From Acetobacter farinalis (GTDB taxonomy: Bacteria > Pseudomonadota > Alphaproteobacteria > Acetobacterales > Acetobacteraceae), in NCBI RefSeq assembly GCF_026240015.1, contig NZ_JAPIUX010000006.1, positions 1 through 64,000 on the forward strand: a DNA stretch of 64,000 nucleotides, given 5' to 3'. The notes under the pieces were generated by a model, which was not told where the DNA came from, searched no databases, and saw nothing but the letters and a program-made list of their open reading frames with translations. A program made the position numbers and the translations under genes. This document shows positions 8,457 through 17,033 of the stretch, one piece after another. The first letter of the stretch is position 1; the number at the start of each line of letters is the position of its first letter.

Positions 8457-8867
8457 ATGCGTTCCCCCAAGGCCGGAATTCTGCCGCCCTCCGACACCCT
8501 CACCATCCTGCCGCTCGGCATCACCGATCCGGACACTATCAGGAAAGCGTTCGCGCAGGTCAGCGATATCGCCGGGCTGCCAGAGCTGACAACCGCAGCA
8601 CACACCCAAGATTCATCAACGACGGACCCCCTGGAAAATGTCGGCCTTCTGGTCGGCATGATCGACACACCGATGACAAAGAACTGGAATATTCCGAAGA
8701 GCAGCGCGACGAGCGTCGTGACAGAAGCCTATAACTGCATTGCCGCAGGGGCTCTCGAAATTCTGGCCGACGATACGACGCGCGACCTGAAATCAAGGCT
8801 CAACACGAAAGGCGAGGAACTGTATCCTTGGATGCATGCGCAACTCCGGGCGCTGATGGCATCATAG
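8457..8867 (+). pseudogene. Internally deleted short-chain dehydrogenase/reductase
   Basis: Two pieces of one SDR are joined. The first, LPLGITDPDTIRKAFAQVSD, resembles the 'DVTDP..I..A...V' segment normally at about residues 50-70. The second, VGMIDTPMTKNW then CIAAGALEILADDTTRDLKS, matches the region from about residue 170 to the C-terminus. The glycine-rich nucleotide-binding N-terminus and the catalytic Ser/Tyr-x-x-x-Lys segment are both missing, so it cannot be an active oxidoreductase even though the 136-codon frame is open. Decay through an internal deletion of about 100 codons is inferred. Confidence 0.65.
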
Positions 8868-9251
8868 AAGCGGCGGGGCATTGATCAAGACGATACGTCG
8901 CTTCAGTTCGCTCCCGCCGAACCGCCTGCGCTCGCGGCCAGAGACAACAAAACTGCCGACTTGTTATGTCACTCATGTGCCAACGCACAGCGGTGCCGTT
9001 TTCCCGGAACATCCAGGACTCCATGGTCAGCCGATACTTGCCCTCCCCAACGCGTGTTTCCAGATGATAGTGATGGTTAGAGAAAAAAGTATGAACTGTC
9101 GGAAATGGGGGGGGAAGCGAAATGTCCGCTCTTGGCTGGCAGGCCAGTTACCGAGACATTCCTCACAAGAGCAACATGAGATTTTATTGATTAGGTAAAC
9201 TTTATATGGTTATATGCCAATCAATGTATAACCGCACCTAAAGAGATAAAG
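8868..9251. other. Intergenic stretch with a possible minus-strand gene remnant
   Basis: No intact gene. On the minus strand at about 8955-9120 an open stretch encodes protein-like sequence (YHLETRVGEGKYRLTMESWM, then FRENGTAVRWHMSD) without start or natural end, which looks like a fragment of an unidentified gene. From about 9170 the DNA turns AT-rich and forms the leader of the ATPase gene, with AAAGAGATAAAG just before its ATG. Confidence 0.35.
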
Positions 9252-10424
9252 ATGGACCCGGTTCGAAATCCGTTTGCTCCCGGGGCTGGCTCACAGCCGC
9301 CCGAGTTAGCGGGGCGTGAGGAAATTATCACGACTACCGAGATAGCTCTAAAACGTATTCTACTTGGGCGCCCTGCCCAATCGCAAATGCTATTGGGTTT
9401 GCACGGTGTCGGCAAAACTGTTCTTCTAAACCGAATCGAACAGGTTGCTGAAAAACTAAATTACCTCACCTCTTTTATAGAGGCACCAGAAGATCGGACA
9501 CTTGCCGATCTGCTTTATCCAAAAATCTATCAGGTTCTTCGTAAACTATCGCTATTTGAGAATGCAAAGACTGCCACACATAATGCTATGCGCGCTCTTC
9601 GCAGTTTCGCAAGCGTATTCAAAATTTCTATGGGCGATTTTGAAGTATCGGTCGATCCCGAGCCAGGAGTGGCGGACAGCGGAAATCTTGAATACGATAT
9701 CACCGAACTCTTTTTTAAAATTGGCGAGGCGGCAAAAGCTGCTGGCCGAGGATGGGTGTTGCTGATTGATGAAGTGCAGTATCTTTCACCTGCAGAGTTA
9801 GGCGCGCTGATTGTTGCGATTCATCGCATCAATCAAAAAGCGTTGCCAGTGCTATTATTCGGGGCAGGTCTTCCCGCAGTAGCAGCCCTGTCCGGGGATG
9901 CAAAATCATATGCGGAAAGACTTTTCATTTATCCAAAGATAGATGCTTTGAATAAATTAGATGCTGCAAATGCAATTCGGCAGCCGATCGAAAGTGAGGG
10001 TGAGTCTATAGACGAAGATTTTCTATATAAAATTGTTAATTTAACAAAAGGATATCCTTATTTCTTACAAGAATGGGGGTTTCAGGTATGGAATGCATCA
10101 ATGCAATCTCCGATTAGCATAGATTGTATTCAAGCCGCCGAGAAAGAAGCACTTAGAAGGCTCGACGAAGGTTTCTTCAAGGTTCGTATTGATCGCCTAA
10201 CGCCAAAGGAGAGAGAATATGTCATCGCAATGGCACAGCTAGGAGCGGGGCCATATCGTTCAGCAGAGGTCGCCGACAAGCTCGGCGAAAAACTCACGAC
10301 ACTTGGACCTAGACGCGCACAAATCATTGCGAAGGGAATGATTTACAGTCCTGCGTATGGAGATATTGCATTTACTGTTCCAATGTTTGATGAATATCTT
10401 AAGCGTCATTGGATTATAAGCTAG
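9252..10424 (+). CDS. AAA family ATPase (AAA_16-like), probably horizontally acquired
   Basis: A 390-residue cytoplasmic P-loop ATPase. Walker A is GLHGVGKT at residues 49-56 and Walker B is LLIDEVQ at about 170-176. The opening NPFAPGAGSQPPELAGREEI resembles Orc1/Cdc6-like and NACHT-like AAA_16 proteins in which an 'F.GRE' motif precedes the P-loop. The C-terminal part (LTPKEREYVIAMAQLG onward) reads as a winged-helix domain. Codon use is visibly AT-richer than in core genes on either side, a sign of transfer. No obvious partner gene is adjacent. Proteins of this type occur in mobile elements and some defence loci; the function here is unknown. Confidence 0.8.
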   Translation: MDPVRNPFAPGAGSQPPELAGREEIITTTEIALKRILLGRPAQSQMLLGLHGVGKTVLLNRIEQVAEKLNYLTSFIEAPEDRTLADLLYPKIYQVLRKLSLFENAKTATHNAMRALRSFASVFKISMGDFEVSVDPEPGVADSGNLEYDITELFFKIGEAAKAAGRGWVLLIDEVQYLSPAELGALIVAIHRINQKALPVLLFGAGLPAVAALSGDAKSYAERLFIYPKIDALNKLDAANAIRQPIESEGESIDEDFLYKIVNLTKGYPYFLQEWGFQVWNASMQSPISIDCIQAAEKEALRRLDEGFFKVRIDRLTPKEREYVIAMAQLGAGPYRSAEVADKLGEKLTTLGPRRAQIIAKGMIYSPAYGDIAFTVPMFDEYLKRHWIIS

Positions 10425-10579
10425 ACATCACCAGTAATACTATCCCAAGGCGCGGACATTATGCCGGGTAGCCGGCAGTGGCGCAAAACAAGAACGAAGA
10501 GTAGTTACCGCGAATATCCGCTATCCGCTCTACACCAAGACGTCGGGAACGACCGACATGAGGCGAAAGCGGCCATTTA

Positions 10580-11212
10580 CTACTTTCTCTTACCTTTGCA
10601 CATTGCCCATACCCGCTTGACTTGGCTGACGCTGCCCCCGGCTAGACGAGCGGTTTCCGCGATGCTGCTCCCGCCCGGAGCGCGACAACGCGAGCGTGCA
10701 ACGCCCGATTGGGTCTGCACCCGCCATAACGGCCTGCCGCTTTCGCCAGTTCTATCCCCTTGCCGTTGGCGTTCCCTTCGATCCTCATCGTCGGCGGCGG
10801 CCATCTGCAAGGCTAGGCGCAGAAGCATTTCTTGTGCGGATTCAAGAACAATCCGAGCGACGCCTTCGGCCAAGGCTGTCACTTCCGATAGATCTACAAC
10901 ACCGAGGGTGGCGCGCCGTGCGCCTTGATTACAGATAGCTTTCACAAGCTGCGCCGCGTCGGCAAGAGGCAGGCGGCTGATGCGATCCATCTTTTCCGCG
11001 ATCACGACTTCACCGCCTTGCAGATCGACGATCCTCCGCAACAACTCAGGCCGGTCGCTCCGCGCGCTCATTGAAGAGGTCGCAAGCGCCATTGACCGGG
11101 TCGCAGCCCTATCAGTGGTAAATTTCAATTTGTGTGCTGGTAGCGTGCCAGACTTAACTGCGAAGGATAGCAGTCCAAGTGCATAAGCTTCAGAAAACAG
11201 TGGGTTTTCCAC
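10580..11212 (-). pseudogene. Frameshifted serine recombinase (resolvase/invertase family)
   Basis: The middle (SDRPELLRRIVDLQGG, AEKMDRISRLPLADA, VARIVLESAQEMLLRLALQM, DRRERQRQG) matches the small serine recombinase family, and the end (SSIAETARLAGGSVSQVKRV) is its helix-turn-helix. Between them the reading frame slips: the expected GIELAKAAGRYGG is present but in another frame, before the original frame returns, so at least two indels are visible. The N-terminal strand with the catalytic Ser (Y-x-R-V-S-T) is not recognisable. It is a dead integration or inversion gene next to tRNA-Val, consistent with a decaying mobile island. Confidence 0.75.
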
Positions 11213-11308
11213 CGGTCAAAGATGGTGGGCGCAACAGGGATTGAACCTGTGACCCCTACCATGTCAAGGTAGTGCTCTACCGCTGAGCTATGCGCCCATC
11301 TTTGACCG
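11213..11308. repeat. 11-bp inverted repeat extending the tRNA-Val acceptor stem
   Basis: CGGTCAAAGAT at 11213-11223 and its exact complement ATCTTTGACCG at 11298-11308 flank tRNA-Val immediately. In the precursor transcript these arms would continue the 7-bp acceptor stem, interrupted only by the discriminator and CCA end, giving about 18 pairs. This may be a processing structure, a duplicated attachment core or chance. Confidence 0.6.
11223..11297 (-). tRNA. tRNA-Val (GAC)
   Basis: On the minus strand: acceptor GGGCGCA pairs with TGCGCCC, then discriminator A and an encoded CCA. The D arm is GCTCAGCGGTAGAGC, the anticodon stem CTACC/GGTAG encloses loop TTGACAT with anticodon GAC, and the T arm is CAGGTTCAATCCCTG. 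Length is 75 nt including CCA. Its 3' end faces the accessory block at lower coordinates. Confidence 0.97.
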
Positions 11309-11363
11309 TGGGCCGCGTTCTATCTCGCTTGCGTTCAAAGTGCAAGCCCTCAATGATGGGCTC

Positions 11364-12287
11364 ATGAAAAATATTACGCACAGCCTGATCAACCGGGGTC
11401 TGGCCAAGGTTTTGCCTGAAAAGCCAGCCAGCGGACAAGAAGAAGCGGACCGCGTGCAGGCTCCCGCCCCGGTGCTGGTTTCCGGCCAGCCGGAAACCCC
11501 GGTTGTGCTGGCCTCCCCCCATTCGGGCCGTTTCTACCCGGAACTTTTTGTGCAGGAGAGCCGCCAACCTCTGAACATCCTGCGCAGCGGGGAAGACAGC
11601 TATGTGGACGCCTTGGCGGCACAGGCGCACGCGGCTGGCCCTATGCTGGTCCATGCAACCTTCCCCCGCGTGTTCTGTGATGTGAATCGCGCCGCGTGGG
11701 ATCTCGACCCCCGCATGTTCAGCACGCCTGTGCCAGCCTTCGTGCGGGCAACGCATCGGGGTCTTGCCGGGTTGGGGTCTGTGCCCCGCGTGGTTGCCGA
11801 TAACCGCCAGATTTACCGGAGCCGGATGCCTTTCATGGAAGCAGCGCTCCGGGTCCGGGATTACTGGATGCCATATCATGCCGCTCTGGCCGGCACACTG
11901 CGCCAGACACAGGAGCGACATGGCCTATGCCTGCTGCTGGACCTTCACTCCATGCCCGACGCGCCGGAAGCCGGAAACCCTGATTTTGTTCTGGGTGATG
12001 TTTACGGGGCAAGCTGCGCACATGTTCTGGTACAGACAGCGGAAGACGCCCTGCAGGACTTGGGCTTCAGAACATCACGCAATACACCATACGCAGGCGG
12101 ATATATCACCCAGCATTACGGTCGCCCGCGTGACGGAGTGCATGCCCTTCAGATAGAAATGCGCCGCAGCCTGTATATGGATGAGCAAACACGCCAGAAG
12201 CACGCAGGCTTCTCCCGCCTGAGCGACGCTCTGGCGCAGGTGGCAGAACGCCTTGTCTCGACGCTGCGTACGTTTGAGACGCTTTAG
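11364..12287 (+). CDS. N-formylglutamate amidohydrolase family protein
   Basis: A protein of about 307 residues of the FGase/HutG family, zinc-dependent hydrolases that release formate from N-formyl-L-glutamate at the end of one histidine-degradation route. Family landmarks are SPHSGRFYP near the N-terminus, RVFCDVNRA, a LLLDLHSMPD metal-site segment, and GGYITQHYGRP near the C-terminus. The ATG at 11364 has GATGGG just upstream; a GTG at 11340 is an alternative. No other hut genes lie nearby, so substrate assignment rests on family resemblance only. Confidence 0.85.
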   Translation: MKNITHSLINRGLAKVLPEKPASGQEEADRVQAPAPVLVSGQPETPVVLASPHSGRFYPELFVQESRQPLNILRSGEDSYVDALAAQAHAAGPMLVHATFPRVFCDVNRAAWDLDPRMFSTPVPAFVRATHRGLAGLGSVPRVVADNRQIYRSRMPFMEAALRVRDYWMPYHAALAGTLRQTQERHGLCLLLDLHSMPDAPEAGNPDFVLGDVYGASCAHVLVQTAEDALQDLGFRTSRNTPYAGGYITQHYGRPRDGVHALQIEMRRSLYMDEQTRQKHAGFSRLSDALAQVAERLVSTLRTFETL

Positions 12288-12303
12288 AAAAACCTTCGCG
12301 TTT

Positions 12304-13167
12304 TCAAAACGCCTTGAGAAAACGCTCCGGAATTCTGTGCAGACCGCTTTCAGCGCCCGCGTTTATAATCCCTGCAAGATCAAGATCCCCCAGAGATGTT
12401 TCCGAACGCGTTGCCTGAAATGTCCTGATGAAGTTGACCATGGTCCGATCCGCCATCCGGTGCGAGGCACCATGCTCCAAGGTCAGCGCCCGCTCACTCC
12501 ACCGCAGGTGGCGTGTGATGTTCAACCGTTCCAGCAGGGTGTGTTGATCCGCATATTTCAGGTGAAACATCCATAGGTCTGTATCCAGATAAGCGGGTTC
12601 CTCGCAGGCATGAAAACCGGGCTGCCAGGTTAGAGGCACGGAGGAGAGAAGCGTTTTGCACGACCAGAAGCGTACCGCACCATAGGATCTTTGCGCCAGA
12701 ATGGGTTTGTCCCACTGCACAGGTGGCAGATCCGGTGCGTAATCAATCACATCCACCCCCACACAGCGGAGGCTGGGGGCTGGAGCCCGCTCTACGTAGT
12801 CCAGCAGGGACGAATACCGCGCAGGGTCCGCCACCAGAAATTCATCACAGTCCGTGAAGAGAACATACCGATAGGTTTTGAGAAGCTGTTTCTGAAACGC
12901 CTCAACCTGCGCGCAACGGTCAATCTCATCCACTTCACCCCGCGGGACGGGAATGACCTCACACCCGGGCAGAGCAGGCAGGGCATCGCTCCCGTGGTCC
13001 AGAACAAAAATATTCCCCGCCCCGGCCTGCCGCCTGTAATAATCAGCCCAGAGCGGCAGCATGCGGTGCTCGTTATACACCATGGTCAACACGGCCAGCG
13101 GTTTGCGCGTATCCGGCCTGAACAGGCGCAAGAACGCCGCTCCCCATTTTTTCCATCTCGTTTTCAT
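12304..13167 (-). CDS. Glycosyltransferase, GT2/GT92-like
   Basis: A 287-residue protein with a basic N-terminus, then AVLTMVYNEHRMLPLWADYY, the opening of a GT-A fold that binds the nucleotide sugar, and VLFTDCDEFLVADP at about 103-116, whose DxD-like acidic cluster should hold the metal. The downstream FHLKYAD/HLRWSERALTLEHGAS region resembles DUF23/GT92-type transferases. No transmembrane span is seen, so it is probably a soluble or peripheral enzyme acting on an envelope polysaccharide. The start at 13167 is chosen because AAAGGGGGG precedes it; frames upstream to 13347 look non-coding. It faces the N-formylglutamate amidohydrolase gene. Confidence 0.8.
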   Translation of the reverse strand: MKTRWKKWGAAFLRLFRPDTRKPLAVLTMVYNEHRMLPLWADYYRRQAGAGNIFVLDHGSDALPALPGCEVIPVPRGEVDEIDRCAQVEAFQKQLLKTYRYVLFTDCDEFLVADPARYSSLLDYVERAPAPSLRCVGVDVIDYAPDLPPVQWDKPILAQRSYGAVRFWSCKTLLSSVPLTWQPGFHACEEPAYLDTDLWMFHLKYADQHTLLERLNITRHLRWSERALTLEHGASHRMADRTMVNFIRTFQATRSETSLGDLDLAGIINAGAESGLHRIPERFLKAF

Positions 13168-13367
13168 ACGCCCCCCTTTCCGGGTTTGAGAGAAAAGTCC
13201 TGCCGTTGCCTCATTTATACCTTTGTCGAATGATGCTCTTTCTGCGGGAGACGCTTCGACCTGATGGCCGCTGGCCACAGCAGGGCCGAGGCTGCCCCCA
13301 TTCAACCGTCCCGCCTGCTGAAGGCGCATGGCGCACCCAGACGCCATACTCAGGAGAAGACAGACAG

Positions 13368-13808
13368 ATGATCACACGTTTCCCGGTCCTGATGGGTACA
13401 GTCTCCAGAAAACTGCTCGGCGCGAGTGTGCTGGGGGCCACCCTGTGCAGTCTGGCAGCGTGCCAGCCTGCACCGGCCACAGCGAGTGAACAGGCCGGAG
13501 CTACACCCTCCGGCGCGGCCCTGCCGCAGAGCGTAGCACCGCAAGCCCCGGTGCCGGGTACGGCACAGAGTGCAACACCCGGCACCATGCCCCCCGGCCA
13601 GCAGGCCCCGGCCCAGAGCAAAAAGCGCATTGGCATGGCCAATCCGGCTTCGCTCCACTGCCTTAACGCCGGAGGCAAGCTGGAGATCCGCACCGCGTCC
13701 TCCGGGGGGCAGTATGGCGTGTGTCACCTGCCGGATGGAAACAGTTGTGAGGAATGGTCTTTCTTCCGCACAGGCCAGTGCACCGCCGAGTCCCTGAAAA
13801 ACCGCTGA
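13368..13808 (+). CDS. DUF333 lipoprotein
   Basis: A 146-residue predicted lipoprotein. The signal peptide ends in a lipobox (SLAAC, Cys32), followed by a Pro/Ala/Gln-rich linker to about residue 85. The C-terminal DUF333 domain shows its hallmark residues: NPASLHCLNAGGKLEI, GGQYGVCHLPDGNSCEEWS and a final Cys, four cysteines that could form two disulfides. DUF333 proteins are found in the envelope of many proteobacteria; biochemical role unknown. The ribosome binding site CAGGAGAAG precedes the ATG at 13368. Lies upstream of htpG on the same strand. Confidence 0.88.
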   Translation: MITRFPVLMGTVSRKLLGASVLGATLCSLAACQPAPATASEQAGATPSGAALPQSVAPQAPVPGTAQSATPGTMPPGQQAPAQSKKRIGMANPASLHCLNAGGKLEIRTASSGGQYGVCHLPDGNSCEEWSFFRTGQCTAESLKNR

Positions 13809-13944
13809 CGTTCTGCATCGGGAGATATTGAAAAATTCTCCCGATCATCTCATCTCCTTGAAGATGCAGGAGGCGGCAGCGTCTGGCCTGAGGGCAGATA
13901 CTGCCGCGCTCATGATGCACAAGACGCATGAATGCGGGGATATG

Positions 13945-15822
13945 ATGACTGAAAGAGCTACGGGCGCCACGCCCGCAAACGGCAGCGAAACACGGGAATT
14001 CAGCGCGGAAGTCGGGCGGCTGCTCGATCTTGTCGTGCATTCGCTCTATTCCGAGCGGGAAATTTTTCTGCGTGAACTGGTTGCAAACGCCGCTGATGCC
14101 ACGGACCGCCGTCGTTTTGAGGCGTTGACCGATGGCGCGCACGCCCTTCCCGAAGACGCAAAAATCCGGATCAACCCGGACAAGGACGCCCGCCTGCTGA
14201 CCATCAGTGATGATGGGTCAGGCATGAGCCGTGAGGAACTGGTTTCCAATCTGGGCACCATTGCCCGCTCCGGCACCCGCGCCTTCGGCCAGAAGCTGGA
14301 AAACGCGAAGCCGGAAGACCGCCCGAATCTGATCGGCCAGTTTGGCGTGGGCTTCTATGCAGCCTTCATGGTGGCGGACAAGGTGGATGTTGTCTCCCGC
14401 CGCGCTGGCTCGGAGGAGGCCTGGCGCTGGACGTCTGACGGAAAAGGCTCCTACACGCTGGAACCTGCCACGCGTGAAAAGCCCGGCACCGATATCACAC
14501 TGCATATCAAGGAGGATGCGGACGAATTCCTTGATAGCTGGCGCCTTGAAGCCATTATCCGCAAATGGTCCGACCATATTGCCTGGCCCGTTACCATCCT
14601 CAAGGACGGCACGGAAGAAGCGGCAAACGAAGGCACCGCCCTGTGGCGCAAGCCGCGCAGTGAAGTGACGGATGAACAGCTGAACGAGTTCTATCGTCAC
14701 GTCACCCACAATTTCGATACACCGTGGGACACGCTGCACTGGCGCGCTGAAGGCACGATTGAATTCTCGGCCCTGCTCTTCATTCCGGGCAGCCGCCCGT
14801 TTGAATTTGCCGAGCAGACACGGGAAAGCCGCGTCAGGCTGCATGTCCGCCGGATGTTCATTACTGATGAAGCCACCATCCTCCCCTCATGGCTGCGCTT
14901 TGTGCAGGGCGTTGTGGATACGGAAGATCTGCCTCTGAACGTCTCGCGCGAGATGCTTCAGGCCACCCCGGTTCTGGCGCGCATCCGCAAGGCCGTGACC
15001 GGCAAGGTGATGGGCGAACTGAAAACCCGCTCCAAAGATGAAGAGGCCTACGCAACCTTCTGGGAAAACTTCGGCCCCGTGCTGAAGGAAGGCATGTGGG
15101 ATGACCCGGCACACCGCACAGAGGTAGCGGCTCTCAGCCGCTTCCGTTCCAGCGCGGTGGAGGGGCTCACCTCTCTGGATGCCTATATCAGCCGTATGAA
15201 GCCCGAGCAGGACGCCATTTACTACCTGACGGGAGACAATGCCGAAACACTCGCCTCCTCCCCGCAGATTGAAGGGTTCAAGGCCCGCGGTGTGGAAGTG
15301 CTGCTGCTGTCTGATGCGGTGGACTCCTTCTGGCCGGAACGTCTGGGCACCTATGAAGGGAAAACGTTGCGCAACGTGGCGCAGGGCCAGACGGACCTTG
15401 AAAAATTCGGCGCGCCCGCAGAAAGCGATGCCGAAAAGGCCGACATGGACACGCTGGTCCCTGCCCTGAAAGAGGCTCTGGGTGACGCGGTGTCCGACAT
15501 CCGCGCCACAGACCGCCTGGTGAACAGCGCCATGGTGCTGAGCGCGCCCGAAGGAGGCCCGGACCTGCAACTGCAAAAGCTGATGCAGCGGAGCGGCCAG
15601 AGCCTGCCCTCCGTCACACCGGTTCTGGAACTCAACCCCGCCCATCCGATTGTCCATCATCTGGCCGGGCTGGTGAGTGCTGGAAAGCCGGTGGACGCAC
15701 TGGCGCATATCCTGCTGGATGTCGCCAGCATCCAGAATGGCGAAACACCAAAGGACGTAAACGCCTTCTCCCGCAGGCTGATGGATTATCTTGCGGGCGG
15801 TGCTGAAACCCACACCGCATAA
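13945..15822 (+). CDS. htpG: Molecular chaperone HtpG (Hsp90)
   Basis: The bacterial Hsp90, a cytoplasmic ATP-dependent homodimeric chaperone; 625 residues is the usual size. GHKL ATPase motifs are present: LRELVANAADATDRRRFEAL (motif I, with the catalytic Glu and the ATP-contacting Asn), ISDDGSGMSREEL, and GQFGVGFYAAFMVAD with the lid. The middle domain has LPLNVSREMLQ. The N-terminus ETREFSAEVGRLLDLV follows a short linker; ATGs at 13942 and 13945 compete, both preceded by GCGGGGA. Longer frames starting at a TTG at 13828 look like leader DNA. It ends at a strong terminator. Confidence 0.96.
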   Translation: MTERATGATPANGSETREFSAEVGRLLDLVVHSLYSEREIFLRELVANAADATDRRRFEALTDGAHALPEDAKIRINPDKDARLLTISDDGSGMSREELVSNLGTIARSGTRAFGQKLENAKPEDRPNLIGQFGVGFYAAFMVADKVDVVSRRAGSEEAWRWTSDGKGSYTLEPATREKPGTDITLHIKEDADEFLDSWRLEAIIRKWSDHIAWPVTILKDGTEEAANEGTALWRKPRSEVTDEQLNEFYRHVTHNFDTPWDTLHWRAEGTIEFSALLFIPGSRPFEFAEQTRESRVRLHVRRMFITDEATILPSWLRFVQGVVDTEDLPLNVSREMLQATPVLARIRKAVTGKVMGELKTRSKDEEAYATFWENFGPVLKEGMWDDPAHRTEVAALSRFRSSAVEGLTSLDAYISRMKPEQDAIYYLTGDNAETLASSPQIEGFKARGVEVLLLSDAVDSFWPERLGTYEGKTLRNVAQGQTDLEKFGAPAESDAEKADMDTLVPALKEALGDAVSDIRATDRLVNSAMVLSAPEGGPDLQLQKLMQRSGQSLPSVTPVLELNPAHPIVHHLAGLVSAGKPVDALAHILLDVASIQNGETPKDVNAFSRRLMDYLAGGAETHTA

Positions 15823-15827
15823 GCACT

Positions 15828-15859
15828 GGCCCCCTCTTACCCGGAGGGGGCCTTTTTTT
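15828..15859 (+). terminator. Terminator after htpG
   Basis: GGCCCCCTC (15828-15836) pairs with GAGGGGGCC (15844-15852) and is followed by seven T, directly after the htpG stop. The convergent mazG ends 26 bases further on. Confidence 0.92.
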
Positions 15860-15884
15860 GGGCGTCTATCCCAGGCCCGGCTTC

Positions 15885-16808
15885 TCAGGCCTCGCGTTTT
15901 TTGACCGCGTTCCAGACATCATCAAGATACTCTACGGACTGATCCTGCATGGAGCGGCCCTCTGCCGCCAGATGCGCTTCAACCGCCTGAAAGCGGCGCG
16001 TGAATTTGTCGCAGGCTTGCCGCAGACACGCCTCCGGGTCCAGATTCAGGCGTCGGGCCAGACTGGCGATCGAGAACAGGACATCTCCCAGCTCATCCTG
16101 CATTTTGGCCCGGTCATTCGCCGCCATTTCCACGGCGAATTCTTCCATTTCCTCATGCACCTTGGCCACGACACCCTGCACGTCCGGCCAGTCAAACCCC
16201 ACACGCGCCGCGCGGGAGGCGATTTTTGAAGCCCGGAGCAAGGCTGGCAGCGCGGGGGGAATTCCCGCCAGAGCACTGGAATGCTGGCCCGGAACCCCTT
16301 GCTTCTGGCGTTCCCTGTCTTTCAGCTTTTCCCACTGCTCCGGCATGACGGCAGAGGCTGGCTGTGCGGCATGCGGGCTGTCCGTGCGGGCTGCGGCCTC
16401 TTCCGAAAAGCCCAGCACATCCGGGCCGAATGTCACGTGCGGATGGCGGCGGATCATTTTTTCCGTAATCATCCGGGCGACTGTCGCGAAGTCAAAATGC
16501 CCTTCCTCTTCCGCCAGCCGAGCCTGATAGACCACCTGCAGGAGCAGGTCCCCCAGCTCATCCGGAAAAGCCTGCCAGTCCCGCTTCTGAATGGCATCCA
16601 GAACCTCGTAGGCTTCTTCAATCGCGTATGGCGCTATGGTCTCATGCGTCTGCTCCCGGTCCCACGGGCAACCGTGATCCGGGTCGCGCAGGCGGGCCAT
16701 CAGCGCCACAAGGCGTGTCAGCTCACGGGCGGCATCTGTCTGCCCCGCGGTTTCAGTCTGATCCTGCGCCGAAGAGGCGTCGTGTTGTGCACCCATAAGA
16801 CCCTGCAC
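15885..16808 (-). CDS. mazG: Nucleoside triphosphate pyrophosphohydrolase MazG
   Basis: MazG hydrolyses (d)NTPs to NMP and PPi and helps clear aberrant nucleotides or lower ppGpp. The 307-residue protein carries two MazG domains. The first has CPWDREQTHETIAPYAIEEA and a DELGDLLLQVVYQARLAEEE metal site; the second has EEMEEFAVEMAANDRAK and DELGDVLFSIASLARRLN. A charged insert of about 45 residues around 140-180 separates them. GTG at 16808 has AAGGAA upstream; the ATG at 16796 is an alternative. It is divergent from argC. Confidence 0.94.
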   Translation of the reverse strand: MQGLMGAQHDASSAQDQTETAGQTDAARELTRLVALMARLRDPDHGCPWDREQTHETIAPYAIEEAYEVLDAIQKRDWQAFPDELGDLLLQVVYQARLAEEEGHFDFATVARMITEKMIRRHPHVTFGPDVLGFSEEAAARTDSPHAAQPASAVMPEQWEKLKDRERQKQGVPGQHSSALAGIPPALPALLRASKIASRAARVGFDWPDVQGVVAKVHEEMEEFAVEMAANDRAKMQDELGDVLFSIASLARRLNLDPEACLRQACDKFTRRFQAVEAHLAAEGRSMQDQSVEYLDDVWNAVKKREA

Positions 16809-17033
16809 TTCCTTTCAATACCCTTGTGTGTTCCCTCCAGCGGCCGGAACAGAAAGCCTCTTCCCGCATACCAGCCCCGCACCCGAAAGGTGTTTTTCAT
16901 TCCCCCCCCTTTCGCCACAGGGGACTTACCCCATACTATGCACAAGCAGAGAGACCGAACAGCCACGCACCACAGGCCCGTGGTTCAAGGCGAAGAGAGA
17001 GGACCTCCCACGATCAGGGCGGATGAGAACGGT

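Noticed and set aside
8800..9024. Minus-strand 74-codon frame near the SDR pseudogene
   Set aside because: Its C-terminal half is antisense to the SDR fragment; only the part upstream of about 8955 looks protein-like, so it is noted as a possible remnant rather than a gene.
16281..17033. Upstream extension of argC
   Set aside because: These codons are antisense to mazG and its promoter; ArgC family proteins start at the MTQQPVIFIDG position.
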